A stretch of 64,000 nt of DNA from Actinoplanes palleronii (GTDB taxonomy: Bacteria; Actinomycetota; Actinomycetes; Mycobacteriales; Micromonosporaceae): assembly GCF_016862315.1 (NCBI RefSeq), contig NZ_BOMS01000100.1, forward strand, positions 1-64,000, given 5' to 3'. Shown here one piece after another: positions 56,132-64,000 of this stretch. A program made the position numbers and the translations under genes. The first letter of the stretch is position 1. The number at the start of each line of letters is the position of its first letter. Under the pieces are notes generated by a model that did not search any database, was not told the origin of the DNA, and was given only the letters and a program-made list of their open reading frames with translations.

Positions 56132-56887
56132 TCAGCCGGTGCAGGCGGCGCCGTCGATGGTGCACGCCTGCGGGGCGGCGTCGATCAGGGTGGCGCCGCT
56201 GACCGTGAACGCGACCGCCACCGAGCCGCCGGCCGGCACCGGTGCCGTACCGGTGTCCGGGACGAACGTCCAGGTGGACCCGTCCTGGGTCGCGGCGGCG
56301 CCGGTGACCGAGCCGACCCGCAGCGTCTCCCGGGGCAGGGTCACCGTCAGCGTCCAGCCGTTCGCCGCGGTGGTGCCGGGGTTCGCCACCGTCACGGTCA
56401 TCTTGTAGGCGCCGAGCAGGCCACCGGAGGTCTGGTACGCCGCGGTCAACGGCACCGGGGTGGTCCCGGTGGCGGGCGCCGACCCCGCCGACGGGCGGAT
56501 GCTCGGCACGATCGCGGCCGAGCCGGACGACGCGGAGGGTGACACCGACGCCGGCACGGCCGAGGTGGCCGCGGTGGTGGCGGTGGCCGAGGACGGCAGG
56601 GCCGGCTGCGGCCAGGCCGGGTCGGCCGAGCGCGGCACCCGGGGCAGCGCGGCCGCCGGATCGGGCAGCCGGGCCGGGTCGCCGGGGTCGCGGACCAGCA
56701 CCACGACCAGCAGGGCGGTGCCGGCCAGCGCGGCGAGCACCCCGGCCAGCACGGCATAACGGCCGAGGCCACGCCGGGCGCCCGGATCGTGCACCTTCGG
56801 GGTCGGGGTGATGGTGAGCAGTCGCAGCACCCCGTCGAGGAGAACCACGGTCAGCGATCGCCGCTGCCGTGACCCGGTGTCGTTCAT
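56132..56887 (-). CDS. Membrane-anchored protein with a CBM2-like domain
   Basis: This 251-aa protein has a cytoplasmic N-terminus of about 44 residues, one membrane helix (about 45-66, VLAGVLAALAGTALLVVVLV) and a long A/P/S-rich linker. A C-terminal beta domain (about 145-251) follows, with AAYQTSGGLLGAYKMTVTVAN and NGWTLTVTLP, a cysteine near the end and a later VAVAFTVSGATL. The W-x-L-x-(V/F) pattern resembles family 2 carbohydrate-binding modules. It should display the module outside the cell. It lies at the end of the DUF742/kinase-like group (22-nt gap), so it may be part of the same operon. ATG 56887 is the first in frame. Confidence 0.7.
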   Translation of the reverse strand: MNDTGSRQRRSLTVVLLDGVLRLLTITPTPKVHDPGARRGLGRYAVLAGVLAALAGTALLVVVLVRDPGDPARLPDPAAALPRVPRSADPAWPQPALPSSATATTAATSAVPASVSPSASSGSAAIVPSIRPSAGSAPATGTTPVPLTAAYQTSGGLLGAYKMTVTVANPGTTAANGWTLTVTLPRETLRVGSVTGAAATQDGSTWTFVPDTGTAPVPAGGSVAVAFTVSGATLIDAAPQACTIDGAACTG

Positions 56888-56909
56888 CTGAGCCTTCCGC
56901 GAATCGATC

Positions 56910-57266
56910 TCACAGCGAGCGCAGCCCGCTGAGCAGTTGTTCCAGCACCGCCGGGGACGCGTCCCGCTGGCGTACCTCGATCAGCCCGGCCGCGAGCAGC
57001 TCGCCCAGCAGCAGCCGGGCCGCCCCGATCGGCAGGCCCAGCCGGACCGCGACCTCGGAGAGCGCCAGCGGCCGGCGGACCAGCCGCAGCGCGGCCAGCT
57101 GGTCGGCGGAGAGCCCGTCCGGCTCCGGGGTCTCCGGCGGGCAGTGCACGATGGCGCTCAGCTCCAGGCCGCCGGGCAGCGCGCCGGTACGGCCACCGAC
57201 CCGGGCGTACAGGCGGACCAGCGGGCCGGCGTCGTCGTCCCACCACGCGTCCTCGGGGCGGGCCAT
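56910..57266 (-). CDS. DUF742 protein (CvnC type)
   Basis: This 118-aa protein has the DUF742 layout: an acidic start AWWDDDAGPLVRLYARVGGRT, the helix-turn-helix-like middle (LVRRPLALSEVAVRLGLPIGAARLLLGEL) and the C-terminal LIEVRQ. In conservons such proteins sit between a kinase-like sensor, a roadblock protein and a small GTPase, and probably link sensing to the GTPase. Here only the kinase-like gene is present, whose stop shares one base with this ATG (TGATG). Confidence 0.85.
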   Translation of the reverse strand: MARPEDAWWDDDAGPLVRLYARVGGRTGALPGGLELSAIVHCPPETPEPDGLSADQLAALRLVRRPLALSEVAVRLGLPIGAARLLLGELLAAGLIEVRQRDASPAVLEQLLSGLRSL

Positions 57267-59029
57267 CAGGGGATCACCGGTTCCAGGTCGTGCAGCGTGA
57301 CGTGCTCGTCGGTGACCGCGCCGATCAGGGCGGCCGGCAGCAGCACCTCGGCGTCGAGGCCGCCGTCCGGGCCGTTGCGCAGCGTCACCGCGACGTCCTG
57401 CCGGGAACCTTCCCCGCCTGGCCGCCGGCCCGCCCGGGCGGCGAACCGGCCGGCCGCGTACAGGCCCCACCAGGTGCCGCCGTCCGGCGGATCGGTGGCG
57501 GCCAGCACCCGCGCCGCGGTGGCCAGGTCGTCGTCGGTCATCCCGGGGCCGACGTCCGAGACCACCAGCCGGTATCCGGCCGCGACCCGCGCGCCGGTCA
57601 CCCGGACCCGGGTCTCGGCCGGCGCGAACGTGGCCGCGTTCTCGATCAGCTCGGCGAGCAGGTGCATCAGATCGGTCACCGCCGGGCCGGCCAGGGTGAC
57701 CGGTTCGATCCGCGACGTCGAGACCCGGCCGTGCTCGCTGATCTCCGAGGCCGCCGCCCGGACCACGTCGGCCAGCGGCACCGGGCCGCTCCACCGGCGG
57801 CCCGGGGTGCCGCCGGACAGCGTGATCGCCTTCTCCAGGTTGCGGCGCATCCGGTTGGCCAGGTGGTCGGCCCGGAACAGGTCGCCCAGGGTGCCGTCGT
57901 CGGTCTCGCGGCGGGCGAGGGCGTCCAGCACCCGCAGCTGCCGGTGCAGCAGGCCCTGGTTGCGGCGTTCGAGGTCGCGCAGCAGCGGGTCGAGCGCGGC
58001 GTGGCCGGTCGGCGCGCCACTGCGACCCGCGGCTCGGGCCGCTCCGGGCGCGACCGGGCCGGCCGCCGCGGACCGCCGGGCCAGCACCAGGACGACGACC
58101 ACCGCGATCAGTCCCACCGCGCCGACCACGCCGGCCCGGACCACGCTGAGCACCGCGTCCCCGGTCCGCGCGTCGCCGGCCGCCTGGTCGCCGTCGGCCT
58201 GCAGCTGCCAGAGCGCGGTGTTGACCCGGTTGAACGCGGCCGACCAGGCGGGCGCGCCGTCCCGGCCGGCGAGCAGCGTGTTCTCCGCCGTGACCAGAGC
58301 GGTGTCGGCGGCCAGCACCCGGCGCCGGTCGGTGACCGCGGCGGGCAGGCCGGCACCGGCCGCGGCGAGCAGCACCCGGCGCGCGCCGGCCAGAGTGGAC
58401 AGCCGGGCCCGGTCCGCGGCGGTGAGCGCGGCCGGCCCGGTCATCGCGGCCAGCAGCGCGTCCTGCTCGGCGAGCAGTTCCCGGGAACGGCTCAGCGCGG
58501 ACAGCGCGGCCGCCGGCCCACCCACCCGGTCGGGGTAGACGGTCGGGGTGACCAGTCCGTCCGGGTCGATCAGCGCGGTGTACGCGTCGACCGCCGGCAC
58601 CCGGGCGAGCTGCCCGGCGTCGACCCGGGACCGCAGATCGGGCAGGTGCGCGGTGCGCTGCAGCAACGCGTCGGCCTGCCGGGTGGCATCGGTGCCGCCC
58701 GGCCCGCTGATGGCGCCGTCCCGGGCGGCACGCAGCGCCTGCCGGGCCTGGTCGGTGCGCTCCCGCTGGGCAACCAACCCGGCCGGCAAGCTCACCGGCG
58801 AGCCCGCCGGCTGATTCACCGGCTGGTTCGCCAGCGGGTTCGGCGGGGCCGAGAGGCGGCGCTCGGTCTCCAGCGCCAGCACCAGCGTGCCGGCCGGTGC
58901 GCCGAGGCGATCCGCGGTGGTCCGCGCGGACACCACGTCCAGCGCGCCGAGCAGGGCCGGGACCGCCGCGGCCGCCCAGAGCGCGACCAGCAGCGTCAGC
59001 CCGGCGATCAGTTTCGTCCGCACGGTCAT
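57266..59029 (-). CDS. Histidine-kinase-like protein with extracellular NIT-type domain (CvnA type)
   Basis: This 587-aa membrane protein has TM1 at about 8-29, an extracellular helical region of about 280 residues of the nitrate/nitrite-sensing type (RQALRAARDGAI, SRSRELLAEQDALLAAM) and TM2 at about 300-320. A cytoplasmic ATPase part has HLANRMRRNLEKAI, N-box LAELIENAATFAP and G1-like SDVGPGMTDDDL. A canonical phospho-acceptor His is not obvious, as in conservon sensor kinases. It starts at ATG 59029, and the TnpB-type remnant lies just upstream. With DUF742 it forms half of a conservon. The roadblock (CvnB) and GTPase (CvnD) partners are absent from the window. Confidence 0.85.
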   Translation of the reverse strand: MTVRTKLIAGLTLLVALWAAAAVPALLGALDVVSARTTADRLGAPAGTLVLALETERRLSAPPNPLANQPVNQPAGSPVSLPAGLVAQRERTDQARQALRAARDGAISGPGGTDATRQADALLQRTAHLPDLRSRVDAGQLARVPAVDAYTALIDPDGLVTPTVYPDRVGGPAAALSALSRSRELLAEQDALLAAMTGPAALTAADRARLSTLAGARRVLLAAAGAGLPAAVTDRRRVLAADTALVTAENTLLAGRDGAPAWSAAFNRVNTALWQLQADGDQAAGDARTGDAVLSVVRAGVVGAVGLIAVVVVLVLARRSAAAGPVAPGAARAAGRSGAPTGHAALDPLLRDLERRNQGLLHRQLRVLDALARRETDDGTLGDLFRADHLANRMRRNLEKAITLSGGTPGRRWSGPVPLADVVRAAASEISEHGRVSTSRIEPVTLAGPAVTDLMHLLAELIENAATFAPAETRVRVTGARVAAGYRLVVSDVGPGMTDDDLATAARVLAATDPPDGGTWWGLYAAGRFAARAGRRPGGEGSRQDVAVTLRNGPDGGLDAEVLLPAALIGAVTDEHVTLHDLEPVIP

Positions 59030-59047
59030 CGCATACCTCCGTGGATA

Positions 59048-59370
59048 CTCCGGCCTTCAGGCCGGAGAGGAAACGGATTCCCCGCGGAGCAGGGCAGGGG
59101 CAGCCGGTTCGCCGCCAGGGCGAATCCGGCGTCGGACAACCGTGGTGTGCGAGTGAACAGGTGTGCTAATTTCTTCGGGTCCGGCCGGTGATGACCAAGC
59201 CGGTCGGGCCTACCGCCGGGCTGGCGGGAAGTTACGTCTGTGGAGATTGCAGAAGACCGATGGGCGGTCCACCGTCCCTCGCCGGTAGTCCGGGTCGGCA
59301 GCGATCGGTGAAGCAGAAAGCTCCACCCGCGAGGGTGGAATCCCCCTGCTTCAACTGGGGGAGATGTCAA
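59048..59370 (+). mobile_element. IS200/IS605-group remnant with right-end (omega-RNA-like) structure
   Basis: The 337-bp gap 59030-59366 is not a gene. At the left a perfect hairpin CTCCGGCC-TTCA-GGCCGGAG (59048-59067) looks like an IS605-type end. At the right two hairpins (CCACCC-GCGA-GGGTGG at 59323-59338; TCCCCC/GGGGGA at 59341-59346 and 59357-59362) are followed by ATGTCAA (59364-59370), as in TnpB right ends. In between, a short frame (59190-59340) reads TKPVGPTAGLAGS and VKQKAPPARVE, resembling the worn-out end of TnpB. The last bases form the stop codon of the LuxR gene on the other strand. Confidence 0.5.
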
Positions 59371-61865
59371 CGCTCGTCCTCCGGGCCGATCAGGGTGCGC
59401 AAACGGGTCAGCAATTCCTGGCGCCCGGTGACGCCGAGGCGCTGCCGGATCCGGGCCATGTGGTGCTCCACCGTCTTCGCCGACAGGTAGAGCCGCTCGG
59501 CCACCTGCTTGTAGGTGAGCCCGTCCAGGACCAGCGCGGCGACCTCGCGCTCGCGGTCGCTGAGCAGCTGCGGCAGCCGGTTGCTCAGCACCGGTACGGC
59601 CTCGCCCGGCCCGGCGGCCCGCTCCTGCAGCGCGCGGGCGCAGTCCAGCAGCAACGTCATCGCCTTGCGGTCCGCCGTCCGGATGGCGGCCTGCCCGGCC
59701 AGCCGGGCGCCGTCGCCGATCAGTCCGAGCGCGCTGAGCCCGTGCGCCGCGGTGACCACCGCACCCGGCTCGGCCCGGCCGGCCAGCACGTCCAGCCACT
59801 GGCCGGCGGCGACCGCGACGGCCGCCGTGTACGGGCTGAACCCGCGCAGACCGGCCAGCGTGCGCGCGATCCGCCCGGCCGCCTCGTGGTCCTCGGTGAG
59901 CACCGCGGCGTGCAGCCGGCTCCAGTGCAGCGGGGCACTCCACAACGGCGGGTTCCCGAGCGCGTCCAGCAGCCGGTCGGCCTCGGCCAGGTGCCCGGCG
60001 ACCCGGTGCTGCTCGCCGAGGCGGGCGGCGGCCACCGCCAGCTCGCCCAGCGGCAGCAGCGTGAACAGGTCGACCGGCTGGCCGATCAGCGCGTGGCAGG
60101 CGTCCGGCCAGCCGCTGCGCAGGCCGACCAGGTCGCTGGCCCGGCGGCTGAGCCCGGCCCGCAGCGCGCAGGCGAAGAGCCGGTCCCGGCCGGGACGGCC
60201 GTCCGGCACCAGGGTGTACGCCTCGCCGACCCGGCCGCGCAGCATCAGCACCCAGGCCCGCAGCAGCCGGTGCCGGTCGGCCAGCAGGGCGCCGCCGGTG
60301 CCGGTGTGCACCACCCGGGTCAGCAGCGCGTCGGCGGTGTCGAGTTCGGCGCAGTGCAGGGCGACGGTGGCGCCGAGCGCCGCCGGGGTGTCCGGCAGCA
60401 GCACGGTCGGCCCGGCCGGCTCGATCGTCGCCGACGCCTGCACCAGCGCGGAGAGCGCCGCGGCCGGGGTGCCGCCGACCGACTCGGCGATCCCGCGGGC
60501 CATCAGCGTGGCGGCCGAGCTGACCAGGGTCGGTGGCGCGCCGCCCGGTGCGCCACCTGGGGAGATCGGCTCGCCACCCGGGGCGAGCGCGTCGCCGGCG
60601 TGGCCGGTACCGATCAGCGCGATCGCGGCGAAACCGGCGGTGGTCGGCGACGGTGACCACTGGTACAGCGCCGCGGCCTGCGCGGTCTGGCCGCGCTGGG
60701 TGAGCACGACGGCCGCCACGTACGCGGCCTCGGCCCGCTGCCGCGGGGCACCGGTGGCCAGCGCCTGGTCGGCGAGCCGGGACGCCTCGTCGAGGTCACC
60801 GGCGAGCGCGGTGGCCAGCGCGCGCCGGGTCGCGGTGCCCCGGCCGGCGCCGGCCGCGGCCGCGAACAGCTCGGCGGCCAGCCGGGGATCGTCGCCGAGC
60901 ACCTCCTCGGCGGCGGCCTCGTACACCTCGCCGAGCCCACCGCCGGCGGCACCCGGCACCAGGCCGCCACCGCCGTCGCGCAGCAGCGGCCGGACCAGCG
61001 GCAGCACCGGCCCGCCGCGGGCCAGTTGCAGCGCGCCCAGCCGTTGCCGCACGTCGATGCGGTGCCCGATCGGGCCGAGCGCCGCGATCGCCCGCCGGGC
61101 CAGCGGCACCAGGGCGCCGTCGGCGCTCAGCAGGCCCGTCGCCCGGCCCGCGTCGACCAGGTCGGCGACCGTCGCGGCGTCCCGTTCCAGCAGCGCCGAC
61201 ACCAGGTCGAAGGAGTGCCCGGCGCCGGCCTCGGCGGCCAGCAGCAGGGTGCGCAGGCCGGGGTCCAGCTCGTCCAGCTCGGGCGCGAAGCCGGCCAGCG
61301 CGGCGACCGGCAGCCGACCGGCCGCGGCGTCGGCCGGGGTGAGCGCGGCGGCCACCCGGGCGACGTACCGCGGCACGCCCCCGGTCTGCTCGGTCACCGC
61401 GGCGACCAGCTCCGGTGACGGGTCCGCGACGGTCCCGGCCAGCCGGTCACGGACCTGCGCGGCGGTCAGCGCCGGCAGCCGCACCGGGGGCCGGGCCCGG
61501 CGCAGCAGGCCGACCAGCTCCGGCAGGCCGGCCGGGCGGGGCCAGGGCCGGTACGCGACGACGATCCGCGCACCGGGCCGGCCGGCGTAGAGCAGCAGCT
61601 CGTGCAGTTTCGCCGGGTCGTACCGGTGCGCGTCGTCGGCCAGCAGCACCTGCTCGGCGGCGCCGGCGGGCTGCCACGGGGTCGCCACCGTCACGCCGGC
61701 CCGCTGCCACACACCGGCCAGCTCGTGCAGCAGCGCGGTCTTGCCGTACCCGCCGGGCGCGCCGATCACGACCTGCAGCGGGGCGAGCGGATCAGCGGTC
61801 ACCTGGGCGAGCAGGTCGGCGGCCGGGGAACCGGTCGACGGCCCGGTGGTCACCGGCGCGTTCAC
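59367..61865 (-). CDS. Large ATP-binding LuxR-family regulator (LAL/MalT type)
   Basis: This 832-aa protein has an N-terminal STAND-type ATPase: Walker A GAPGGYGKTALL near residue 35 and Walker B-like VLLADDAHRYD near 78. A long alpha-helical TPR-like middle (about 230-750) follows. The C-terminal LuxR helix-turn-helix (about 765-825) is LSDREREVAALVLDGLTYKQ, VAERLYLSAKTVEHHM and IRQRLGVTGRQEL. LAL regulators activate pathway genes in response to a ligand or protein partner. GTG 61865 overlaps the stop of the Hsp70-like gene by 4 nt (GTGA), so the two are coupled. The stop codon falls in the end of the IS-like remnant. Confidence 0.9.
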   Translation of the reverse strand: MNAPVTTGPSTGSPAADLLAQVTADPLAPLQVVIGAPGGYGKTALLHELAGVWQRAGVTVATPWQPAGAAEQVLLADDAHRYDPAKLHELLLYAGRPGARIVVAYRPWPRPAGLPELVGLLRRARPPVRLPALTAAQVRDRLAGTVADPSPELVAAVTEQTGGVPRYVARVAAALTPADAAAGRLPVAALAGFAPELDELDPGLRTLLLAAEAGAGHSFDLVSALLERDAATVADLVDAGRATGLLSADGALVPLARRAIAALGPIGHRIDVRQRLGALQLARGGPVLPLVRPLLRDGGGGLVPGAAGGGLGEVYEAAAEEVLGDDPRLAAELFAAAAGAGRGTATRRALATALAGDLDEASRLADQALATGAPRQRAEAAYVAAVVLTQRGQTAQAAALYQWSPSPTTAGFAAIALIGTGHAGDALAPGGEPISPGGAPGGAPPTLVSSAATLMARGIAESVGGTPAAALSALVQASATIEPAGPTVLLPDTPAALGATVALHCAELDTADALLTRVVHTGTGGALLADRHRLLRAWVLMLRGRVGEAYTLVPDGRPGRDRLFACALRAGLSRRASDLVGLRSGWPDACHALIGQPVDLFTLLPLGELAVAAARLGEQHRVAGHLAEADRLLDALGNPPLWSAPLHWSRLHAAVLTEDHEAAGRIARTLAGLRGFSPYTAAVAVAAGQWLDVLAGRAEPGAVVTAAHGLSALGLIGDGARLAGQAAIRTADRKAMTLLLDCARALQERAAGPGEAVPVLSNRLPQLLSDREREVAALVLDGLTYKQVAERLYLSAKTVEHHMARIRQRLGVTGRQELLTRLRTLIGPEDER

Positions 61866-62917
61866 CGGTCGGCCGGGCGGATCGCGGCGATCGTGACCGG
61901 TGGGCGCGGCGGGCGCTCGGCGGTGGCCGGACCGGACCGGGTGACCTGCGGCCACGCGTCGGTCGGGATGCTCGCCACGGCCGCCAGCTCGGGCTCGTCC
62001 GCAGGCGCCGGCCGCGACGGCGGGGCCGGGCGGCGTACCTGGGGTCGCACGGCGAGCGCCGCACCGGCCGCCACCGTCATCAGCGCGTCCTGGTCACGCA
62101 GCACCGGCACCGGGAAAGCCGCAGTGAGCAGATCAGACACAAGGGTATATACGGGCCCGGAGCCCCCAGCGATCAAGACCGCGGAAAGATCACCAGGCGC
62201 GACACCGCAGGCGCGCACGGTGTGCATCGCGAGGTCCACAGTGGGCAGCAGCAGAGCCCGCGCGGCGGCCGGGTTCAGCCCGTCCAGGTCGAAGCCGCCG
62301 GGCTCGGCGAACTCGGTGCTGCCGAGCAGTTCGAGCCGGCCCGGCCCGTGCGGCGCCGCCACCGCCAGCTCGCAGGTCGACCCGCCGATCCGGTACGCCA
62401 GCAACGGCCCGCCGACGGCCGGCACCCGCCCGGCGGCCTGGTGGCTCTCCACCACCGCCCGGGCCCGGGTGACCAGCGCGGTGTGTGCCAGATCGGCCTC
62501 GCCCAGCGCGGAGTGCAGCAGGTGCAGCCGGCCGGCGCCCCAGCCCGACGGGTACGCGCAGGCGATCCGCTCGGGCGGCTCGTCGAGCTGCTGCCAGACC
62601 CGGTCGACGACCCAGCGGGCCATCGCCGCGACCATGCCGTGCGCCGGGTAGTAGTCGCCGCCGAACGGCATCGGCGTGCTGTCCCCGACCGCGTGCAGGT
62701 AGCCGCCGACCGCGCCGGCCAGCGGCTCCCGGCCCAGGCCGGCGGGCACCACGTCGCCGTCCGGGGTCATCACCAACGCCGAGGAGACCGTCCGGCTGCG
62801 CACGCCGAGCGGCACCGGCTGCGGCGGGCCCCAGCCCCGGCCGGGCCCGTCGGCACGCCGGCAGACGGCGGCCTTGGTGCTGCCGGCGCCGATGTCGATC
62901 CCCAGGACGTAGGGCAC
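61862..62917 (-). CDS. Hsp70/actin-like ATPase protein
   Basis: This 351-aa protein starts with the phosphate-1 loop YVLGIDIGAGSTKAAV, continues with a phosphate-2-like strand (LLAYRIGGSTCEL) and an adenosine motif (AVLIAGGSGPV). This is the order of the Hsp70/actin ATPase family. The substrate-binding domain of Hsp70 is absent; a proline-rich tail follows (about 300-351). GTG 62917 follows GGAGGAGTG. It is coupled to the LuxR gene and diverges from the IniB-like gene. In actinobacteria such Hsp70-like genes accompany IniB/dynamin-type genes, so it may serve the same envelope-stress response. Function is inferred. Confidence 0.8.
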   Translation of the reverse strand: MPYVLGIDIGAGSTKAAVCRRADGPGRGWGPPQPVPLGVRSRTVSSALVMTPDGDVVPAGLGREPLAGAVGGYLHAVGDSTPMPFGGDYYPAHGMVAAMARWVVDRVWQQLDEPPERIACAYPSGWGAGRLHLLHSALGEADLAHTALVTRARAVVESHQAAGRVPAVGGPLLAYRIGGSTCELAVAAPHGPGRLELLGSTEFAEPGGFDLDGLNPAAARALLLPTVDLAMHTVRACGVAPGDLSAVLIAGGSGPVYTLVSDLLTAAFPVPVLRDQDALMTVAAGAALAVRPQVRRPAPPSRPAPADEPELAAVASIPTDAWPQVTRSGPATAERPPRPPVTIAAIRPADR

Positions 62918-63174
62918 GTTGTCACTCCTCCATCACGTCCGATCGGGTGAGTCGTGACGTTCGTACCAGATGTCCGAGCCGGGATCGTCCCCCAAAAAAT
63001 CCCCGGCGAACTTCCCCTAATCCCCTAATCCGGGCCCGGCCGCCGGCCCCCCCGGGTCCACCCGGAACAGGGGGTCGCGGCCCGATACCGGTGGGGCCGC
63101 CCCGTCCGTAGGTTCTGCTGCGGTACCGGCCCGACCTCACCTCACCTCGCCTTACCTCGCCTCGAAGGAGCACC
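62918..63174. promoter_or_regulatory. Divergent promoter region, Hsp70-like and IniB-like genes
   Basis: The 257-bp space holds two adjacent copies of CCCCTAAT (63014-63021 and 63022-63029) followed by GC-rich inverted stretches. Further on, a run of CCTCA/CCTCG pentamers (63135-63164) ends next to the ribosome site GAAGGAG. The tandem 8-mers could be an activator site for the LuxR protein. Confidence 0.4.
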
Positions 63175-64000
63175 ATGGACTCGTTTCCGACGTTGCAGGA
63201 GTTCGTCCTCCACCTGATCTACGACCCGGCCGCCCGGTCGGCGTTCGAGCTCGACCCGGAGCTGGCGTTGCAGGCCGCCGGGCTGGACGACATCACCGCC
63301 GCCGACGTGCAGCAGGTGATCCCGCTGGTGATCGACTCGGCGCCGGTGGCCGGCCTGCACGGCCTGACCGGGGCCGACGACCTCAGCACCGGGGTGGCCA
63401 ATCTGGACGTTGCCGGCGCGGTGTCGCACCTGCAGGCGATCGCCGCCCAGGTGACGCTCACCCCGGCGCACCTGGGCGCCGAGCTCAACGCCGGGTTCGG
63501 CGGCGCCGCCGCGATCAGCGTGGCCGGCACCTCGGTCGGCGCCGGTTCCGCGTTCACCCTGACCGGGATCGGCGGCTTCTCGGCCGCCGACGACCCGGGC
63601 CAGCACGTCGACCAGCACGTCGTGGCCCCGGTCGAGCACGCGGTGACCGGCGTGCTGCCCGGCGCGGTGCTGCCCGCACCGGACCACGGCGCCGTGCTGC
63701 CCGGCCTCGACAGCGGCCCGGCCGGTCTGCTCGACAGTGGACTCGACACGATCGGTGACGTTCCGTCCTCGGCCGGGCTCGATCATTTCCCGGGCCTTGA
63801 CGGGCCCGGGCTCGGCGGGGCAACCTCTTCGATCGAGTCGGTGCTCGACCCGGATCTGGGGCACGTGCTGTCGCAGGACCCGGCCGACACCGTGCACGGC
63901 GCGGTCAGCGGTGTCACCGGCACGGTCGGTGGCGTGCTGCACGACGTGACCCCGCCGCTCGGCGAGACCACGCACGGCCTGCTGGGCGATTTGCACTTCT
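63175..64000 (+). CDS. IniB N-terminal-domain protein, cut by the window end
   Basis: At least 275 codons run from ATG 63175 to the window end without a stop. The N-terminal 60 residues (FPTLQEFVLHLIYDPAARSA, then FELDPELALQAAGLDDITAADV) match the IniB N-terminal domain, a helical unit that also heads several actinobacterial surface-stress proteins. The rest is G/A/V/D-rich and repetitive (SVLDPDLGH, HGAVSGVTGTVGGVLHDV). GAAGGAG precedes the start by 4 nt. It is divergent from the Hsp70-like/LuxR pair, which together recall the isoniazid-inducible ini gene group of mycobacteria. The IniA/IniC dynamin-type genes, if present, must lie to the right of the window. Confidence 0.75.
   Translation, partial: MDSFPTLQEFVLHLIYDPAARSAFELDPELALQAAGLDDITAADVQQVIPLVIDSAPVAGLHGLTGADDLSTGVANLDVAGAVSHLQAIAAQVTLTPAHLGAELNAGFGGAAAISVAGTSVGAGSAFTLTGIGGFSAADDPGQHVDQHVVAPVEHAVTGVLPGAVLPAPDHGAVLPGLDSGPAGLLDSGLDTIGDVPSSAGLDHFPGLDGPGLGGATSSIESVLDPDLGHVLSQDPADTVHGAVSGVTGTVGGVLHDVTPPLGETTHGLLGDLHF

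Noticed and set aside
1..64000. CRISPR array, rRNA operon or prophage
   Set aside because: No evenly spaced direct repeats, no rRNA sequence and no phage structural or integrase genes were seen on either strand.

Overview
The window reads as chromosomal DNA of a high-GC actinomycete. The third codon position is almost always G or C, GTG starts are frequent, genes overlap by 1-8 nt, and typical actinobacterial families are present (M4 metalloprotease, VirS-like AraC regulator, partial conservon, IniB-type protein, CHAT and LuxR giants). A latex-clearing protein gene (lcp) and general gene style point to Micromonosporaceae, and an Actinoplanes-like host is my best guess. This is inference, because no rRNA or other taxonomic marker lies in the window.

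Layout. 1-16 kb: universal stress protein, a truncated GGDEF gene, VanZ-like protein, GNAT, NAD-epimerase, a two-component system with a PepSY target gene, a secreted lysozyme-like/FG-GAP protein, a PAS histidine kinase, a secreted S33 peptidase, adenosine deaminase and an M4 metalloprotease. 16-24 kb: HEAT protein, diguanylate cyclase, a small kinase-like ATPase, and a compact operon of a DUF6271-like glycosyltransferase-like protein, an ornithine-decarboxylase-like/GNAT fusion and an MFS exporter, which resembles a small biosynthetic unit. 24-31 kb: a DUF2442 protein, then a five-gene run of TPR protein, CHAT protease, cysteine-rich small protein, membrane protein and lipoprotein. 31-45 kb: an interrupted tRNA, a large TerD-domain protein, a GH13 enzyme, a das-like sugar ABC operon with GH20 hexosaminidase and a Tat-exported protein, a double TetR regulator, and lcp. 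44-51 kb: a frameshifted gene, small hypotheticals, a decayed TnpB, a septum/DUF4190-type protein, and a reduced virS/mymA-like set (AraC, Baeyer-Villiger monooxygenase, Zn-alcohol dehydrogenase). 51-56 kb: kup, a two-gene caspase-like locus, and cyclopropane fatty acid synthase behind a strong palindrome. 56-64 kb: a CBM2-like membrane protein, DUF742 and NIT-domain kinase-like genes (an incomplete conservon), a second TnpB-type remnant, a LuxR/Hsp70-like operon and a divergent IniB-like gene cut by the window end.

Two repeat families stand out. One is a palindrome of about 55 bp, seen five times and always intergenic. Two copies sit inside longer (about 340-390 bp) elements with terminal inverted repeats of 55-75 bp. 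The other is a pair of 42-bp hairpin repeats. The best candidates for undescribed biology are the TPR-CHAT operon (25.1-30.8 kb), the small-chaperone-like/caspase-like pair (53.2-54.7 kb), the decarboxylase-acetyltransferase fusion operon (19.98-23.99 kb) and the tRNA with an insertion in its anticodon arm (31.1 kb).
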